From NCBI RefSeq assembly GCF_022513585.1, contig NZ_JAKWBF010000017.1:47609-111608 (forward strand): DNA of 64,000 nt, given 5' to 3'. The notes beneath the pieces are model-generated. The model made no database searches. It saw only the letters and a program-made list of their open reading frames with translations, and was not told the DNA's origin. Origin of the DNA: Gordonia gummivorans (GTDB lineage Bacteria; Actinomycetota; Actinomycetes; Mycobacteriales; Mycobacteriaceae). A program made the position numbers and the translations under genes. Shown here one piece after another: positions 16,807 to 26,390 of the stretch; positions within the stretch are counted from its first letter, which is position 1; each line of letters starts with the position of its first letter.

Positions 16807-16983
16807 TCAGCGCGCCCGCGCCTTCTTGAGAGCTTTGCCGAGCTGCTTCTTGGACATGTCGGACGTGTCGAGTTTGCCCATTCGGTGGATCACGACGGGG
16901 CAGCGCATGCAACGCTTTGACGAGCGGCAACACTTCTTCTTGGGGCGCATCGAGCCCAGTTTCGCCGGATCGATCTTGCCCAT
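16807..16983 (-). CDS. Small Cys-rich basic protein, 58 residues
   Basis: Begins MGKIDPAKLGSMRPKKKCC and ends KKQLGKALKKARAR. It is very basic, with four cysteines (CC, then C..C in KRCMRCPVV) close together, which could bind zinc or form a nucleic-acid-binding knuckle. Similar short proteins occur near typA in actinobacteria, as far as I recall. It lies divergent from typA with about 150 bp between. No Shine-Dalgarno is seen before the ATG. Unknown function; coding status is supported by its composition and by dense Lys/Cys codons unlike random frames here. Confidence 0.65.
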   Translation of the reverse strand: MGKIDPAKLGSMRPKKKCCRSSKRCMRCPVVIHRMGKLDTSDMSKKQLGKALKKARAR

Positions 16984-17133
16984 GTGCGGAGGTTAGCACG
17001 GTGTTCACGTGCCTGTGATCGCGCTCTCACCGACCCAGCAGATACCCTGAGTGGTTGAGAATGCACAGGCGATCTCGGCGTTGGCCCGATGTCGTGGATC
17101 CCGGCTGCCGATTTCCACCATGAAAGAGAACCA

Positions 17134-19044
17134 GTGACTGCTGCCCCCAACTTCCGCAACGTCGCGATCGTCGCGCACGTCGACCACGGGAAGACCACCC
17201 TCGTCGACGCGATGCTCCGGCAGTCCGGTGTCTTCGGCGAGCGCGCCGAACTCGTCGACCGCGTGATGGACTCCGGTGACCTCGAACGCGAGAAGGGCAT
17301 CACCATCCTCGCCAAGAACACTGCCGTGCACCGTCGTCAGCCCGACGGCACCGAGGTCGTCATCAACGTGATCGACACCCCCGGGCACGCCGACTTCGGC
17401 GGCGAGGTGGAGCGCGGCCTGTCGATGGTCGACGGTGTGGTGCTGCTCGTCGACGCGTCGGAGGGTCCGCTGCCGCAGACGCGATTCGTGATGCGCAAGG
17501 CGCTCGCGGCGTCGCTGCCGGTCATCTTGGTGGTCAACAAGACCGACCGCCCCGATGCGCGCATTCAAGAGGTCGTCGACGAGAGCCAGGATCTGCTGCT
17601 CGACCTCGCGTCGGACCTCGACGACGAGGCCGCGCAGGCCGCCGAGCTGGCTCTGGAACTGCCGGTGCTCTATGCCTCCGGTCGAGCCGGTGTGGCCAGC
17701 ACCGAGCAGCCCGCCGACGGCGAGGTGCCCACGGGCGACAACCTCGATCCCTTCTTCGACGTCCTGCTCGAGCATGTCCCGCCGCCCAAGGGCGACCCGG
17801 CAGCGCCGCTGCAGGCGCACGTCACCAACCTCGACGCGTCGGCCTTCCTCGGTCGCCTCGCGCTCGTGCGTATCCACAACGGCACAATCCGCAAGGGACA
17901 GCAGATCTCCTGGTGCCGCGAGGTTGATGGCGAACCCGTCGTCGAGCGCGCCAAGATCACCGAACTCCTCGCCACCGTCGGCGTCGATCGTGCGCCCGCC
18001 GAGTCCGCCGTCGCCGGTGACATCGTCGCCGTCGCGGGTATGCCGGAGATCATGATCGGCGACACGCTCGCCGACCTCGACAACCCGGTTGCGTTGCCGC
18101 GCATCCACGTCGATGAGCCCGCCATCTCGGTGACGATCGGCACCAACTCGTCCCCGCTGGCCGGCAAGGTGTCGGGGCACAAACTGACCGCACGCATGGT
18201 CAAGTCGCGCCTGGACACCGAACTGATCGGCAACGTGTCGCTGCGCGTCCTCGACATCGGGCGCCCCGACGCGTGGGAGGTGCAGGGCCGCGGTGAGCTG
18301 GCGCTGGCCATCCTGGTCGAACAGATGCGTCGCGAAGGGTTCGAACTGACCGTCGGCAAGCCGCAGGTGGTGACCCGCAAGGTCGACGGCAAGGTGCAGG
18401 AGCCGTTCGAGCACCTCACGATCGACGTGCCCGAGGAATACCTGGGTGCGGTCACCCAGTTGCTCGCTGCCCGCAAGGGCCGCATGGAGCAGATGAACAA
18501 CCATGGCACCGGCTGGGTGCGAATGGAGTTCATCGTGCCCTCGCGTGGCCTGATCGGCTTCCGCACCGACTTCCTCACCGAGACCCGTGGCACCGGGATC
18601 GCGAACGCGGTCTTCGACGGTTACGACGGTTGGGCAGGCGAGATCCGCGCCCGTCACACCGGCTCGCTCGTCAGTGATCGTCAGGGTTCGGTCACGCCGT
18701 TCGCAATGATCCAGCTCGCCGACCGCGGCACCTTCTTCGTCGACCCCGGCGACGCGACCTACGAGGGTCATGTGGTGGGTATCAACCCGCGCCAGGAGGA
18801 CCTCGACATCAACGTGACGCGCGAGAAGAAGCTGACCAACATGCGTCAGTCGTCGGCCGACGTGATGGAAACCCTGGCCAAGCCGATGCAGCTCGATCTC
18901 GAGGGCGCGATGGAGTTCTGTGCCGCCGACGAATGTGTCGAGGTGACTCCGGAGGTGGTCCGGGTGCGTAAGGTTCACCTCGATGCGACGACCCGTGCCC
19001 GCGAACGTTCGCGCGCCAAGACGCGCGACGCGGCGGTGAGCTGA
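17134..19044 (+). CDS. typA: Translational GTPase TypA/BipA
   Basis: 636 residues from GTG 17134, with AAAGAGAA as ribosome binding site. G1 [13 protein letters not shown]2 within [13 protein letters not shown]3 [12 protein letters not shown] and G4 NKTDRPDA are all present. These are followed by the EF-G-like domains and the TypA-specific C-terminal domain ([19 protein letters not shown]). TypA is a ribosome-associated GTPase needed for growth at low temperature and stress and for 50S assembly in other bacteria. It starts the block shared with mycobacteria (typA-lpqW-mshB). A long antisense open frame is an artefact of codon bias. Confidence 0.97.
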   Translation: MTAAPNFRNVAIVAHVDHGKTTLVDAMLRQSGVFGERAELVDRVMDSGDLEREKGITILAKNTAVHRRQPDGTEVVINVIDTPGHADFGGEVERGLSMVDGVVLLVDASEGPLPQTRFVMRKALAASLPVILVVNKTDRPDARIQEVVDESQDLLLDLASDLDDEAAQAAELALELPVLYASGRAGVASTEQPADGEVPTGDNLDPFFDVLLEHVPPPKGDPAAPLQAHVTNLDASAFLGRLALVRIHNGTIRKGQQISWCREVDGEPVVERAKITELLATVGVDRAPAESAVAGDIVAVAGMPEIMIGDTLADLDNPVALPRIHVDEPAISVTIGTNSSPLAGKVSGHKLTARMVKSRLDTELIGNVSLRVLDIGRPDAWEVQGRGELALAILVEQMRREGFELTVGKPQVVTRKVDGKVQEPFEHLTIDVPEEYLGAVTQLLAARKGRMEQMNNHGTGWVRMEFIVPSRGLIGFRTDFLTETRGTGIANAVFDGYDGWAGEIRARHTGSLVSDRQGSVTPFAMIQLADRGTFFVDPGDATYEGHVVGINPRQEDLDINVTREKKLTNMRQSSADVMETLAKPMQLDLEGAMEFCAADECVEVTPEVVRVRKVHLDATTRARERSRAKTRDAAVS

Positions 19045-19105
19045 TCGCCGGGCGGGTGTGTGTTGCCGGGTCCGCAACGGGCCCGGCATGTGCAGGGCTG
19101 GCTGT

Positions 19106-20956
19106 ATGGGGGTAAGCGACGTGAGTGCTGCGGCGACAACACGTAGGGCGACAACGCGTGGGGCGACGACACGTGGACGCGGTCGAATCTGGCTGTTGCT
19201 GGTGCTGCCGATGGTGGCGATCACGGTGCTGGTGTCGGGATGCCAGGCCGATCCGCCGCCACCGGTGCGGGACACCGGCCCGTTGCCGACGCCGACGGAG
19301 TACCCGAACGCGAAGACCGTCTACATCGCGACCGATTCCGTGGGTGCCGGCTTCAACCCGCACATCGCGTCCGACCAGAGCCCGGTGACCACTGCGATCG
19401 CCGCCATGACATTGCCGAGCGTGTTCGCGCCGGTTCAGACCCCCGCGGGTGTGCAGTGGCAGCTGCAAAAGGCCTTCGTCACGTCGGCCGAGGTCACCTC
19501 GCAGAAGCCCTTCACGGTCACCTATCACATCCACACCGACGCACAGTGGTCCGACGGTCTGCCCGTCACCGGCGACGACTTCAGCTACCTGTGGCAGCAG
19601 ATGTCGCGTCAACCCAACGTCGTTGCGCCCGCAGGTTACCGGCTGATCGACTCGGTGCAGACCCGTGAGGGCGGCAAGGTCGTCAATGTCACCTTCGCGC
19701 AACCGTATCCGGCCTGGCGTGAGCTGTTCACCAACCTGCTCCCGAGTCACGTTCTCAAGGGGGCACCGGCCGGTTTCCAGACGGGCATGGACACCGGCAA
19801 GCCGGTGTCGGCGGGACCGTTCGCGATCGTCGGCATCGACACGACCCGCGACGAGGTGCGCCTGGCCCGCAACGATCGCTACTGGATGGAACCGTCGCGT
19901 CTGGACCAGATCGTGCTTCGCCGAGCCGGCAACACGTCGCAGATGCTCGACTCGGTGCGTTCGGGCGACTCGTCGATCGTCGCGCTGGGTGCCGGCGTCT
20001 CGACGCAGGCTCAGTTGGAAGCGGTCCCGGGACTCACCCTTGATCGGAGCCTGACCGCCCGCTCGCTGGGTATCAGCGTCAATGCGCGTACCACGACCAT
20101 GAATTCACCCCAGGTGCGTCGGGCGATCCTGGGTCTCGTCGACCCCACCCTGACCACGTTCGCCGGCGCCGGCGACTGGACGGTCCAGCGCTACGCCAAC
20201 ACGGTGTTCGCCCCGTCCGATCGCGGGTACACGCCGGTGAACCGTGCCCGGCCGACGCCGGCTCAGGTCACCGCGCTGCTGGCCGAGGCCGGATATCGGC
20301 GTGGAGCGCCGACGCCCGGCCAGGCCGCCGACGACGGGGATGTCCGTCCGCTGCCGGTCGGCGTCGCGCCGTACCAGAAGGACGGTCGGGACCTGGTGGT
20401 TCGCATCGGTGCGGTCGGCGGTGATCCGCGGTCGACGTCGGCTGCCGCCAGCATCGTCGACCAGTTGCGGGGCGCGGGTATCCGGTCGCAGGTGCTCACC
20501 ATGCCCAACAGCGAGCTCTACGGTGCCGCCCTGACCCGGCAGCGGGTCGATCTCGTGGTCGGCTGGAGTGGTCTCGGCGTACCCCCGGCGGCGTCGTTGG
20601 CCTCACAGGTGGATTGCGATCAGCCCAAGCCCGGGACCGAACCGTCGCTGAGTACACCGCCGACACCGACCAGCGTCGCGCCCAGCGACACCGATGCCGA
20701 CAACAGCTACACCAGCAACATCTCCGGGCTCTGCGACGCCCGGCTGATCGGTCTGGCCCGGGAGGCGCTGTCGGAGGTGGATCCGATCCCGACGCTCAAC
20801 ACCGCCGAGCCGTTGCTGGCCGACGCCGCGATCTACCTACCGCTCTACCAGGACAGCATGATGGTGGGGGTCACCGAGAGCGTGGTCAACGTGCCCGTGA
20901 CCGGTCCGATCCAGGTCTCCATCTTCGGGACCGCCGGCGTCTGGGACCTGGCGTGA
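19106..20956 (+). CDS. lpqW: LpqW-like substrate-binding-fold lipoprotein
   Basis: About 616 residues. The Thr/Arg-rich N-terminus (repeated ATTRGATTRG) leads to a hydrophobic helix and lipobox VSGC, so it is a lipoprotein. The rest is an oligopeptide-binding (SBP family 5) fold: SDGLPVTGDDFSYLW, KPVSAGPFAIVG, LARNDRYWMEPSRLDQIVLR. No ABC permease is adjacent. Position directly after typA and before mshB matches lpqW of mycobacteria, where the protein influences lipoarabinomannan versus PIM synthesis rather than transport. A GTG at 19121 is an alternative start. Confidence 0.85.
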   Translation: MGVSDVSAAATTRRATTRGATTRGRGRIWLLLVLPMVAITVLVSGCQADPPPPVRDTGPLPTPTEYPNAKTVYIATDSVGAGFNPHIASDQSPVTTAIAAMTLPSVFAPVQTPAGVQWQLQKAFVTSAEVTSQKPFTVTYHIHTDAQWSDGLPVTGDDFSYLWQQMSRQPNVVAPAGYRLIDSVQTREGGKVVNVTFAQPYPAWRELFTNLLPSHVLKGAPAGFQTGMDTGKPVSAGPFAIVGIDTTRDEVRLARNDRYWMEPSRLDQIVLRRAGNTSQMLDSVRSGDSSIVALGAGVSTQAQLEAVPGLTLDRSLTARSLGISVNARTTTMNSPQVRRAILGLVDPTLTTFAGAGDWTVQRYANTVFAPSDRGYTPVNRARPTPAQVTALLAEAGYRRGAPTPGQAADDGDVRPLPVGVAPYQKDGRDLVVRIGAVGGDPRSTSAAASIVDQLRGAGIRSQVLTMPNSELYGAALTRQRVDLVVGWSGLGVPPAASLASQVDCDQPKPGTEPSLSTPPTPTSVAPSDTDADNSYTSNISGLCDARLIGLAREALSEVDPIPTLNTAEPLLADAAIYLPLYQDSMMVGVTESVVNVPVTGPIQVSIFGTAGVWDLA

Positions 20957-20992
20957 CCGGCATGCGCGGCCGCCGGTGAGCGAGGTTGCGTC

Positions 20993-21877
20993 ATGAGCGC
21001 ACCCGGTGGTCGGCGCCTGCTGCTCGTCCATGCGCATCCCGACGACGAGACCATCATGACCGGCGGCACCATTGCGCGATACCTCGCCGAGGGTGTCGAC
21101 GTCCGGGTCCTCACCTTCACGCTCGGGGAAGAGGGCGAGGTCATCGGTGATCGGTGGGCGCAACTGGTGGCCGACGGTGGAGCCGACCAGTTGGGCGGCT
21201 TTCGCATCGGCGAGTTGAGCGCTGCGCTTGCGGCGCTGAGTCCGGCGGGTCGCGCGGCCCTGACCCCGTCGTTCCTCGGTGGCGCCGGCCGCTGGCGGGA
21301 TTCCGGGATGGCGGGTTCGCCGTCGGCTCGGCATCCGCGTGCGTTGGTGCAAGCGCCGTTCGACGAGCCGGTGGCAGCACTCGTGGACGTTCTCGAATCC
21401 TTTGCGCCGCAGGTCGTCGTCACCTACGACTCGGCGGGCACGTACGGGCATCCCGACCACAAACTGGTGCACGAAGTCACGGCGGCAGCGTTGGCAGCGG
21501 TATCTGGTGCTGCGGGGTCGGGATCGTGGTCGCCGAAGGTGTACGAGTCGGTGACCGAGTACAGCGCGCTGCGGGCGGGACTGGCGGCCGCGGCGACGCG
21601 TGTCCCGGATGGTTGGCGGATGCCCGAACCCGGTGAATTGCCCAGCTATGCAGACGAATTCATCACCGCTGCCGTCGATGTCAGCGCCGTTCTCGACCGC
21701 AAGGTGGCGGCACTGGCCGCGCATGCGACGCAAGTGACGGTCGCGCCGTCGGGTACGGAATACGCGTTGTCGAACAACATCGTGCAGCCGATCTTCGATG
21801 AAGAGCATTTCATTCGCGTCGATGCGCATGCGCCGCTTGATGCGCGTGAGACCGACCTGTTCGCCGGGATCGACTGA
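20993..21877 (+). CDS. mshB: N-acetyl-GlcNAc-inositol deacetylase MshB (mycothiol synthesis)
   Basis: 294 residues, LmbE/PIG-L fold. Zinc site motif HAHPDDE at residues 13-19 and the second ligand motif YGHPDH are intact. MshB removes acetate from N-acetyl-1-D-myo-inosityl-2-amino-2-deoxy-glucopyranoside, the second step of mycothiol synthesis in the cytosol. The end of the sequence (EYALSNNIVQPIFDEEHFIRV) is typical of MshB rather than of the paralogous Mca. The stop overlaps the start of the next gene (TGATG). Confidence 0.95.
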   Translation: MSAPGGRRLLLVHAHPDDETIMTGGTIARYLAEGVDVRVLTFTLGEEGEVIGDRWAQLVADGGADQLGGFRIGELSAALAALSPAGRAALTPSFLGGAGRWRDSGMAGSPSARHPRALVQAPFDEPVAALVDVLESFAPQVVVTYDSAGTYGHPDHKLVHEVTAAALAAVSGAAGSGSWSPKVYESVTEYSALRAGLAAAATRVPDGWRMPEPGELPSYADEFITAAVDVSAVLDRKVAALAAHATQVTVAPSGTEYALSNNIVQPIFDEEHFIRVDAHAPLDARETDLFAGID

Positions 21878-22242
21878 TGCGTGCGATCGACCGGGTGATG
21901 GTGGCTCTGCTCGCCGTCGACGGTGTGGTGGTCGGCCTGCTGTCACTGGCGTTCGCGTATGTGCGTTTCGGCGGGGTCGCGGTGCCCGTCGCCGCAGTGA
22001 TCGCCGGTCTGGTGAACTGTGTACTGCTCTGGCTCGCCGCCGGATACACGACGACGCTGTGGCGGTTCGCCCCACTGATCGGGTGGGCGGTCGGCGTGTT
22101 CGTGGGTGCCTTCCCGGGCCCGGGCGGGGACGTGCTGCTGGCCTCCGACACCGGATTGGCCATTCCGACGATGTTGCTCCTGTTGTTCGGCGCCGGCCTA
22201 CCCACTGCCCTCGTGTGGTCGGGACGACTGCCGGGACATTGA
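21877..22242 (+). CDS. Conserved membrane protein (Rv1171-like)
   Basis: 121 residues with four transmembrane helices and no catalytic motif. Translationally coupled to mshB. A small membrane protein follows mshB at the same place in mycobacteria (Rv1171, from memory of gene order). Function unknown; the Gly/Pro-rich loop AFPGPGGDVLLAS separates helices 3 and 4. Confidence 0.75.
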   Translation: MRAIDRVMVALLAVDGVVVGLLSLAFAYVRFGGVAVPVAAVIAGLVNCVLLWLAAGYTTTLWRFAPLIGWAVGVFVGAFPGPGGDVLLASDTGLAIPTMLLLLFGAGLPTALVWSGRLPGH

Positions 22243-22287
22243 CCAGGGCGTGTCTCAGCCGTCGGCAGGGGCTTCGAGGCGCGGCGT

Positions 22288-22293
22288 TACAGT
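22288..22293 (+). promoter_or_regulatory. -10 box for leaderless cofH-like gene
   Basis: TACAGT ends 6 nt before the ATG at 22300, favouring that ATG over the GTG at 22294 and giving the three-gene F420-related operon its own leaderless promoter. Confidence 0.55.
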
Positions 22294-22299
22294 GTGGGT

Positions 22300-23427
22300 A
22301 TGGTGCTGCGCGCGTGGGCCGAGGACATCCGCGCTCCGATCGGCGATGTCCGGAATGCCCTGCGTCGGGTGCGGAACGACCCGTCGGCTGCGAGTGACGC
22401 GGACTGGGCCGAGCTCCTCGGGGCGGCCGGCGACGAACTCGACGAATTGTGTGATCTCGCCGATGCCGCGCGTGTAAGTGCAGTGGGCGCAGATGCGCTG
22501 ACGTTCGTGGTGAACCGCAATTTCGACACCGCAACGGTCGCGGCCCTCGGCCGGTCCGGGGTCACGCTCGAAGATCTCGTGACCGAGGCACATGATCTGG
22601 GTGCGACCGAGATCTGCATGCAGGGTCCGCTACCCGCGGCTGCGCCTGCCGATGGATACCTGCGGCTCGTCGACACCATCACGGCCACCGCGCCGGACCT
22701 CCACCTGCATGCGTTCCGTCCGGCGGAGGTACGCGACGGCGCGGCGCGCATGGGAATCGGCCTCGACGAGTACCTGGCGCGGCTACGCGACGCCGGCCTG
22801 GGTTCGGTGCCGGGCACCGCAGCGCAGATCCTCGACGACGACGTCCGCCGCGCGCTGGCCGGCAATGCTCCGGTGCTCACCGTCGCCGAATGGGTCGAAA
22901 CGATCGAGGCGGCCCACCGAGCGGGAATGTTCTCGACCGCGACCATGCTGTACGGACATGTGGAAACGCCGCGACAGCAGGTTGCCCATCTGCGCACGCT
23001 CAATGGCATCGCCGAACGAACCCACGGGTTCCACGAACTGATCCTGATGCCCATGCTGCCGGTGAATGCCGGACCCCACCTCGCTTCGATCGCTGTCGCG
23101 GCGCCCGGTGAACGCGAGACGCGCGCCGTCCACGCAGTGGCGCGACTGATGACTCTCGGACACATCGATCATCTTCAGGTTGCCTGGACCAAGCTCGACG
23201 CACCGGTCGTGGACCGTCTCCTGCGGGGCGGAGCCGACGACATCGGCGGGCTGCTGCTCGACGGTCAGTTGATGCCCGACGCGGGACCCGAGGCCGGTCG
23301 CGTTCTCACCGCTGAGGGGTTGACCGCGATCGCCGAGCGCGCCGGACGCACGCTGCGTCAGCGAACCACCGGCTACGGCGAACCGGCAGCCGATCGGCTG
23401 ACTGTGCTGGGCGGGGTTTCTCGGTGA
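22300..23427 (+). CDS. CofH-like protein lacking the radical-SAM cysteine cluster
   Basis: 375 residues that follow CofH (or the C-half of FbiC) closely: FVVNRN at 69-74, GATEICMQG at 101-109, HLHAFRPAEV, SVPGTAAQILDD, TMLYGHVETPRQQVAHLR, IDHLQVAWTKL and RTLRQRTTGYG. In CofH the segment after VNRN holds NFTN.C...C.FC, the 4Fe-4S radical-SAM motif. Here VNRN runs straight to FDTATVAALGRSGVTLEDL, about 15-20 residues shorter and without cysteines. The whole protein has only Cys51 and Cys106. It therefore should not form 5'-deoxyadenosyl radical. The frame is intact and barrel motifs are conserved. Its stop overlaps the next start (GTGA). Confidence 0.88.
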   Translation: MVLRAWAEDIRAPIGDVRNALRRVRNDPSAASDADWAELLGAAGDELDELCDLADAARVSAVGADALTFVVNRNFDTATVAALGRSGVTLEDLVTEAHDLGATEICMQGPLPAAAPADGYLRLVDTITATAPDLHLHAFRPAEVRDGAARMGIGLDEYLARLRDAGLGSVPGTAAQILDDDVRRALAGNAPVLTVAEWVETIEAAHRAGMFSTATMLYGHVETPRQQVAHLRTLNGIAERTHGFHELILMPMLPVNAGPHLASIAVAAPGERETRAVHAVARLMTLGHIDHLQVAWTKLDAPVVDRLLRGGADDIGGLLLDGQLMPDAGPEAGRVLTAEGLTAIAERAGRTLRQRTTGYGEPAADRLTVLGGVSR

Positions 23428-24998
23428 ACGGCGCGAATCCGGTGGCGGGCATCGGCCGTGACCGCGCGGGCGTCGATGTGGACGTGGCGATCATCGGAGC
23501 GGGATTCGCCGGTCTGGGCATGGCGACGCTACTCGCCAGGCGCGGCACCGAATCCTTCGTCGTGCTCGAGCGGGCCGACGCGGTCGGCGGAACATGGCGT
23601 GACAACACCTATCCCGGCATCGCCTGCGACATCCCGGCGCACCTGTACTCGTTCTCCTTCCGGCCGCCCGGGGATTGGGCGTCGGTGTACCCCAGTGGAG
23701 CCGAGATCCGCGGCTATCTCGAGCGCACGGTCGCCGAGGAGGGCATCGGCGGCCACATCCATTTCGGCCGGGAGCTCGAACACGCGAGATGGGATGCGGT
23801 GCAACGGCGCTGGGAGATCACCACGACCGTCGACGCGGTACGGTCGGGACCCGATCGCCTGACCGGGAGCGCCGCTCGGCCGATCCGCGCACGGACACTG
23901 GTGATGGCGGTCGGGCGCCTGTCGGAGCCGAGGCTGCCGGACATCGATGGGCTCGAGGCGTTCCCCGGCGAGGTGGTGCACACCGCCGCGTGGCACCAAG
24001 GACTCGACCTCGACGGAGCACGCATCGGCGTGGTCGGGACCGGGGCGTCGGCGGTCCAGGTGATCCCTCACCTCGCTCGCGCGGCAGAGGAACTCGTCGT
24101 GTTCAGCCGCACCGCGCCCTACGTGGTGCCGCGTGATGACCGCTCGTACACGAGCGCCGAACGTCACGAAATGCTCGACCCGGTGGTCGCGAATGCGGTG
24201 CGCGACAAGATGCTTCGTGATGCCGACCAGGCGTTTCGACAGCGGCTCGGATTGCACCCCGACATCGATGAGATCCGGGAGCGTGCACGCAACCACCTGC
24301 ACCGACAGGTGGCCGACGGCGAACTCCGCAGGGCGCTGACACCCGACTACGAAATCGGTTGCAAGCGAATACTGCTGAGCGACGATTTCTATCCGACGCT
24401 GCAGCAGCCGAACGTGACGTTCGAGCCGAGTGCGCTGGTGTCGGTCACCGAGAGCAAGGCGACGGCCCGCAGTGGTCGTCGCTACGATCTCGACGTCCTG
24501 GTCATGGCAACAGGTTTCGAAGCCGCCCGACCGCCCGCAGCGCGTCGCATCACCGGTCGCGGCGGACGACTGTTGAGCGACCACTGGGCCGATGGCATGG
24601 TCTCGTACGCGTCTACGGTGGTCAGCGGGTTTCCCAATCTGTTCGTCATCGACGGCCCCAACGCCGCACTCGGTCACAACTCGGCCATCTACATGATCGA
24701 GACACAACTCGACTACGTGCTCGGGGCACTCGACCATCTTGCCGCCACCGGCACCGGATGGCTGGAGGTGACCGCCGACGCGGAGGAGGCCTACACCCGC
24801 GAGATCGACGAACGCAGTGCGGCCACCGTGTGGCTGACCGGTTGTGACAGTTGGTATGTCGACCCACGTAGTGGTCGGCTCACGCTGCTGTGGCCGGGGA
24901 CCGCCGAGTCGTTCCGGGAACGCAACGGTACGTTCGACGCAGGGCCGTTCCTGCCGGGGCCGCCCCGATCGGCGGGTATGCACGAGGGGAGTGTGTGA
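23424..24998 (+). CDS. Flavin monooxygenase, Baeyer-Villiger type
   Basis: 524 residues from GTG 23424, overlapping the upstream stop. FAD-binding GAGFAG at 25-30, [15 protein letters not shown] typical of BVMOs, fingerprint [12 protein letters not shown] at 180-191 (consensus FxGxxxHTxxWP, last Pro changed) and NADPH-binding GVVGTGASA at 202-210. These enzymes insert oxygen next to a carbonyl or oxidise a heteroatom using NADPH and O2. It sits between a cluster-less CofH-like gene and cofG with overlaps at both ends, so co-translation suggests action on a related aromatic or deazaflavin-type compound; that is inference. Confidence 0.87.
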   Translation: MNGANPVAGIGRDRAGVDVDVAIIGAGFAGLGMATLLARRGTESFVVLERADAVGGTWRDNTYPGIACDIPAHLYSFSFRPPGDWASVYPSGAEIRGYLERTVAEEGIGGHIHFGRELEHARWDAVQRRWEITTTVDAVRSGPDRLTGSAARPIRARTLVMAVGRLSEPRLPDIDGLEAFPGEVVHTAAWHQGLDLDGARIGVVGTGASAVQVIPHLARAAEELVVFSRTAPYVVPRDDRSYTSAERHEMLDPVVANAVRDKMLRDADQAFRQRLGLHPDIDEIRERARNHLHRQVADGELRRALTPDYEIGCKRILLSDDFYPTLQQPNVTFEPSALVSVTESKATARSGRRYDLDVLVMATGFEAARPPAARRITGRGGRLLSDHWADGMVSYASTVVSGFPNLFVIDGPNAALGHNSAIYMIETQLDYVLGALDHLAATGTGWLEVTADAEEAYTREIDERSAATVWLTGCDSWYVDPRSGRLTLLWPGTAESFRERNGTFDAGPFLPGPPRSAGMHEGSV

Positions 24999-26236
24999 TG
25001 ACGAGTGTCGTCCAGGCGCTGGACGCGGCGCGGGCGGGCGAACCGATCGGCCTCGACCGTGCGGTCGCCCTGTTGTCTTGTGCGGGAGAGGATCTCGTCG
25101 CATTGCAAGCCATCGCAGGCCAGATCCGTGACGCCGGGCTGGCCGCGGTTGGGCGCGCCGGTCAGATCACATACTCGCGCAAGGTGTTCGTTCCTCTGAC
25201 GCGACTGTGCCGCGACCGTTGCCATTACTGCACCTTCGTCACGGTGCCGGGCAAGTTGGCACGCGCCGGCGAGGGGATGTACCTCGAACTCGATCAGGTG
25301 GTCGACCTTGCACGGCGAGGAGCGCAACTCGGTTGCAAGGAAGCACTTTTCACGCTCGGGGATCGCCCGGAGGATCGGTGGAAGCAAGCCGGGGAGTGGT
25401 TGTCAGCGCGCGGCTACTCGTCGACCCTCGAGTACGTGCGGGCGGCGGCGGTCGCCGTACTCGAAGAGACCGGCCTGCTCCCGCATCTGAATCCGGGTGT
25501 GATGAGCGCCGCGGAGATGCGCCGGTTACGGCCGGTGGCCCCGTCGATGGGGATGATGCTCGAGACCACGTCTCGCCGCCTGTTCACCGAGAAGGGGCAG
25601 CCGCATTACGGCAGCCCCGACAAGGACCCGCTGGTGCGTCTGCAGGTACTCGAGGACGCCGGCGCGGTCGGGGTGCCGTTCACCACCGGCATCCTCGTCG
25701 GGATCGGCGAAACCCTCACGGAACGAGCCGAATCCCTGCTCGCGATCGCCGACGTCCATCGTGCGCACGGACACATCCAAGAGGTCATCGTGCAGAACTT
25801 CCGCGCCAAGCCCGACACCGCCATGCGCGGCACACCGGATGCGGAGATGACCGAGTTCCTGGCCACCGTCGCGGTGGCGCGGATCGTTCTCGGATCACAG
25901 ATGAGAGTGCAGGCACCACCGAATCTGGTGTCGTCGGCCGAATGTGCCGCACTCATCGCGTCGGGCGTCGACGATTGGGGTGGGGTCTCTCCGCTCACTC
26001 CCGACCACGTCAACCCCGAACGTCCGTGGCCCAACCTCGATGTGCTCGCCCGCATCACCGCCGAGTCGGAGTTCACGCTCACCGAGCGCATCACCGCTCA
26101 GCCGCCCTACGTCCTCGACGCCGACCGGTGGATCGATCCATCGCTCACCGAACATGTTGCGGCGCTGACAGATCCGACGACCGGGCTGGCGGCCGACACC
26201 CGCCCCACCGGTCATCCGTGGCCCGCAGTAGCCTGA
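24998..26236 (+). CDS. cofG: CofG: 7,8-didemethyl-8-hydroxy-5-deazariboflavin synthase subunit
   Basis: 412 residues. The ATG at 24998 overlaps the upstream TGA (TGATG). The radical-SAM motif [10 protein letters not shown] (Cys71, 75, 78) is intact, followed by CofG-specific [56 protein letters not shown] and [17 protein letters not shown]. CofG closes the deazaflavin ring of FO, the F420 chromophore, after CofH makes the intermediate. In most mycolate actinobacteria CofG and CofH are one polypeptide (FbiC); here CofG is separate and follows a BVMO gene. The CofH partner in this operon lacks its cluster, so a working CofH must be sought elsewhere. Confidence 0.93.
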   Translation: MTSVVQALDAARAGEPIGLDRAVALLSCAGEDLVALQAIAGQIRDAGLAAVGRAGQITYSRKVFVPLTRLCRDRCHYCTFVTVPGKLARAGEGMYLELDQVVDLARRGAQLGCKEALFTLGDRPEDRWKQAGEWLSARGYSSTLEYVRAAAVAVLEETGLLPHLNPGVMSAAEMRRLRPVAPSMGMMLETTSRRLFTEKGQPHYGSPDKDPLVRLQVLEDAGAVGVPFTTGILVGIGETLTERAESLLAIADVHRAHGHIQEVIVQNFRAKPDTAMRGTPDAEMTEFLATVAVARIVLGSQMRVQAPPNLVSSAECAALIASGVDDWGGVSPLTPDHVNPERPWPNLDVLARITAESEFTLTERITAQPPYVLDADRWIDPSLTEHVAALTDPTTGLAADTRPTGHPWPAVA

Positions 26237-26244
26237 CCGGACCG

Positions 26245-26374
26245 CCGTTGACTGTGCCTCCCAAACCGTTGACCGTGCGTCCCAAAGCGTTGATCGTGCA
26301 CTACGTTCCGTTTCGCGGTGCACAGTGAACGATTTTCGACGCCCACTCAACGATTTTCGACGCACGGTCAACGA
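26245..26374. repeat. Inverted array of 21-bp repeats
   Basis: Left side: 21-bp units of CCGTTGACCGTGCGTCCCAA type start at 26245, 26266 and 26287 with a few differences. Right side: units in opposite orientation (AACGATTTTCGACGC, twice, 21-bp spacing, then GCACGGTCAACG). The two sides meet at GATCGTGCAC / GTGCACAGTG around 26292-26327. The element fills the gap between convergent cofG and rhodanese genes and would fold into a long hairpin. It may end transcription from both sides or be a dispersed intergenic repeat. Confidence 0.85.
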
Positions 26375-26390
26375 GGGTGGAGTACTCGTC

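Noticed and set aside
17005..19275. Very long antisense open frame (about 750 codons) opposite typA
   Set aside because: It mirrors the codon bias of typA in the complementary frame, has no recognisable domain and would erase a universally conserved gene.
22243..22255. AGGGCGTGTCTC identical to the presumed IS end at 63592
   Set aside because: Twelve bases only, no inverted partner, no target duplication and no transposase nearby; probably chance.
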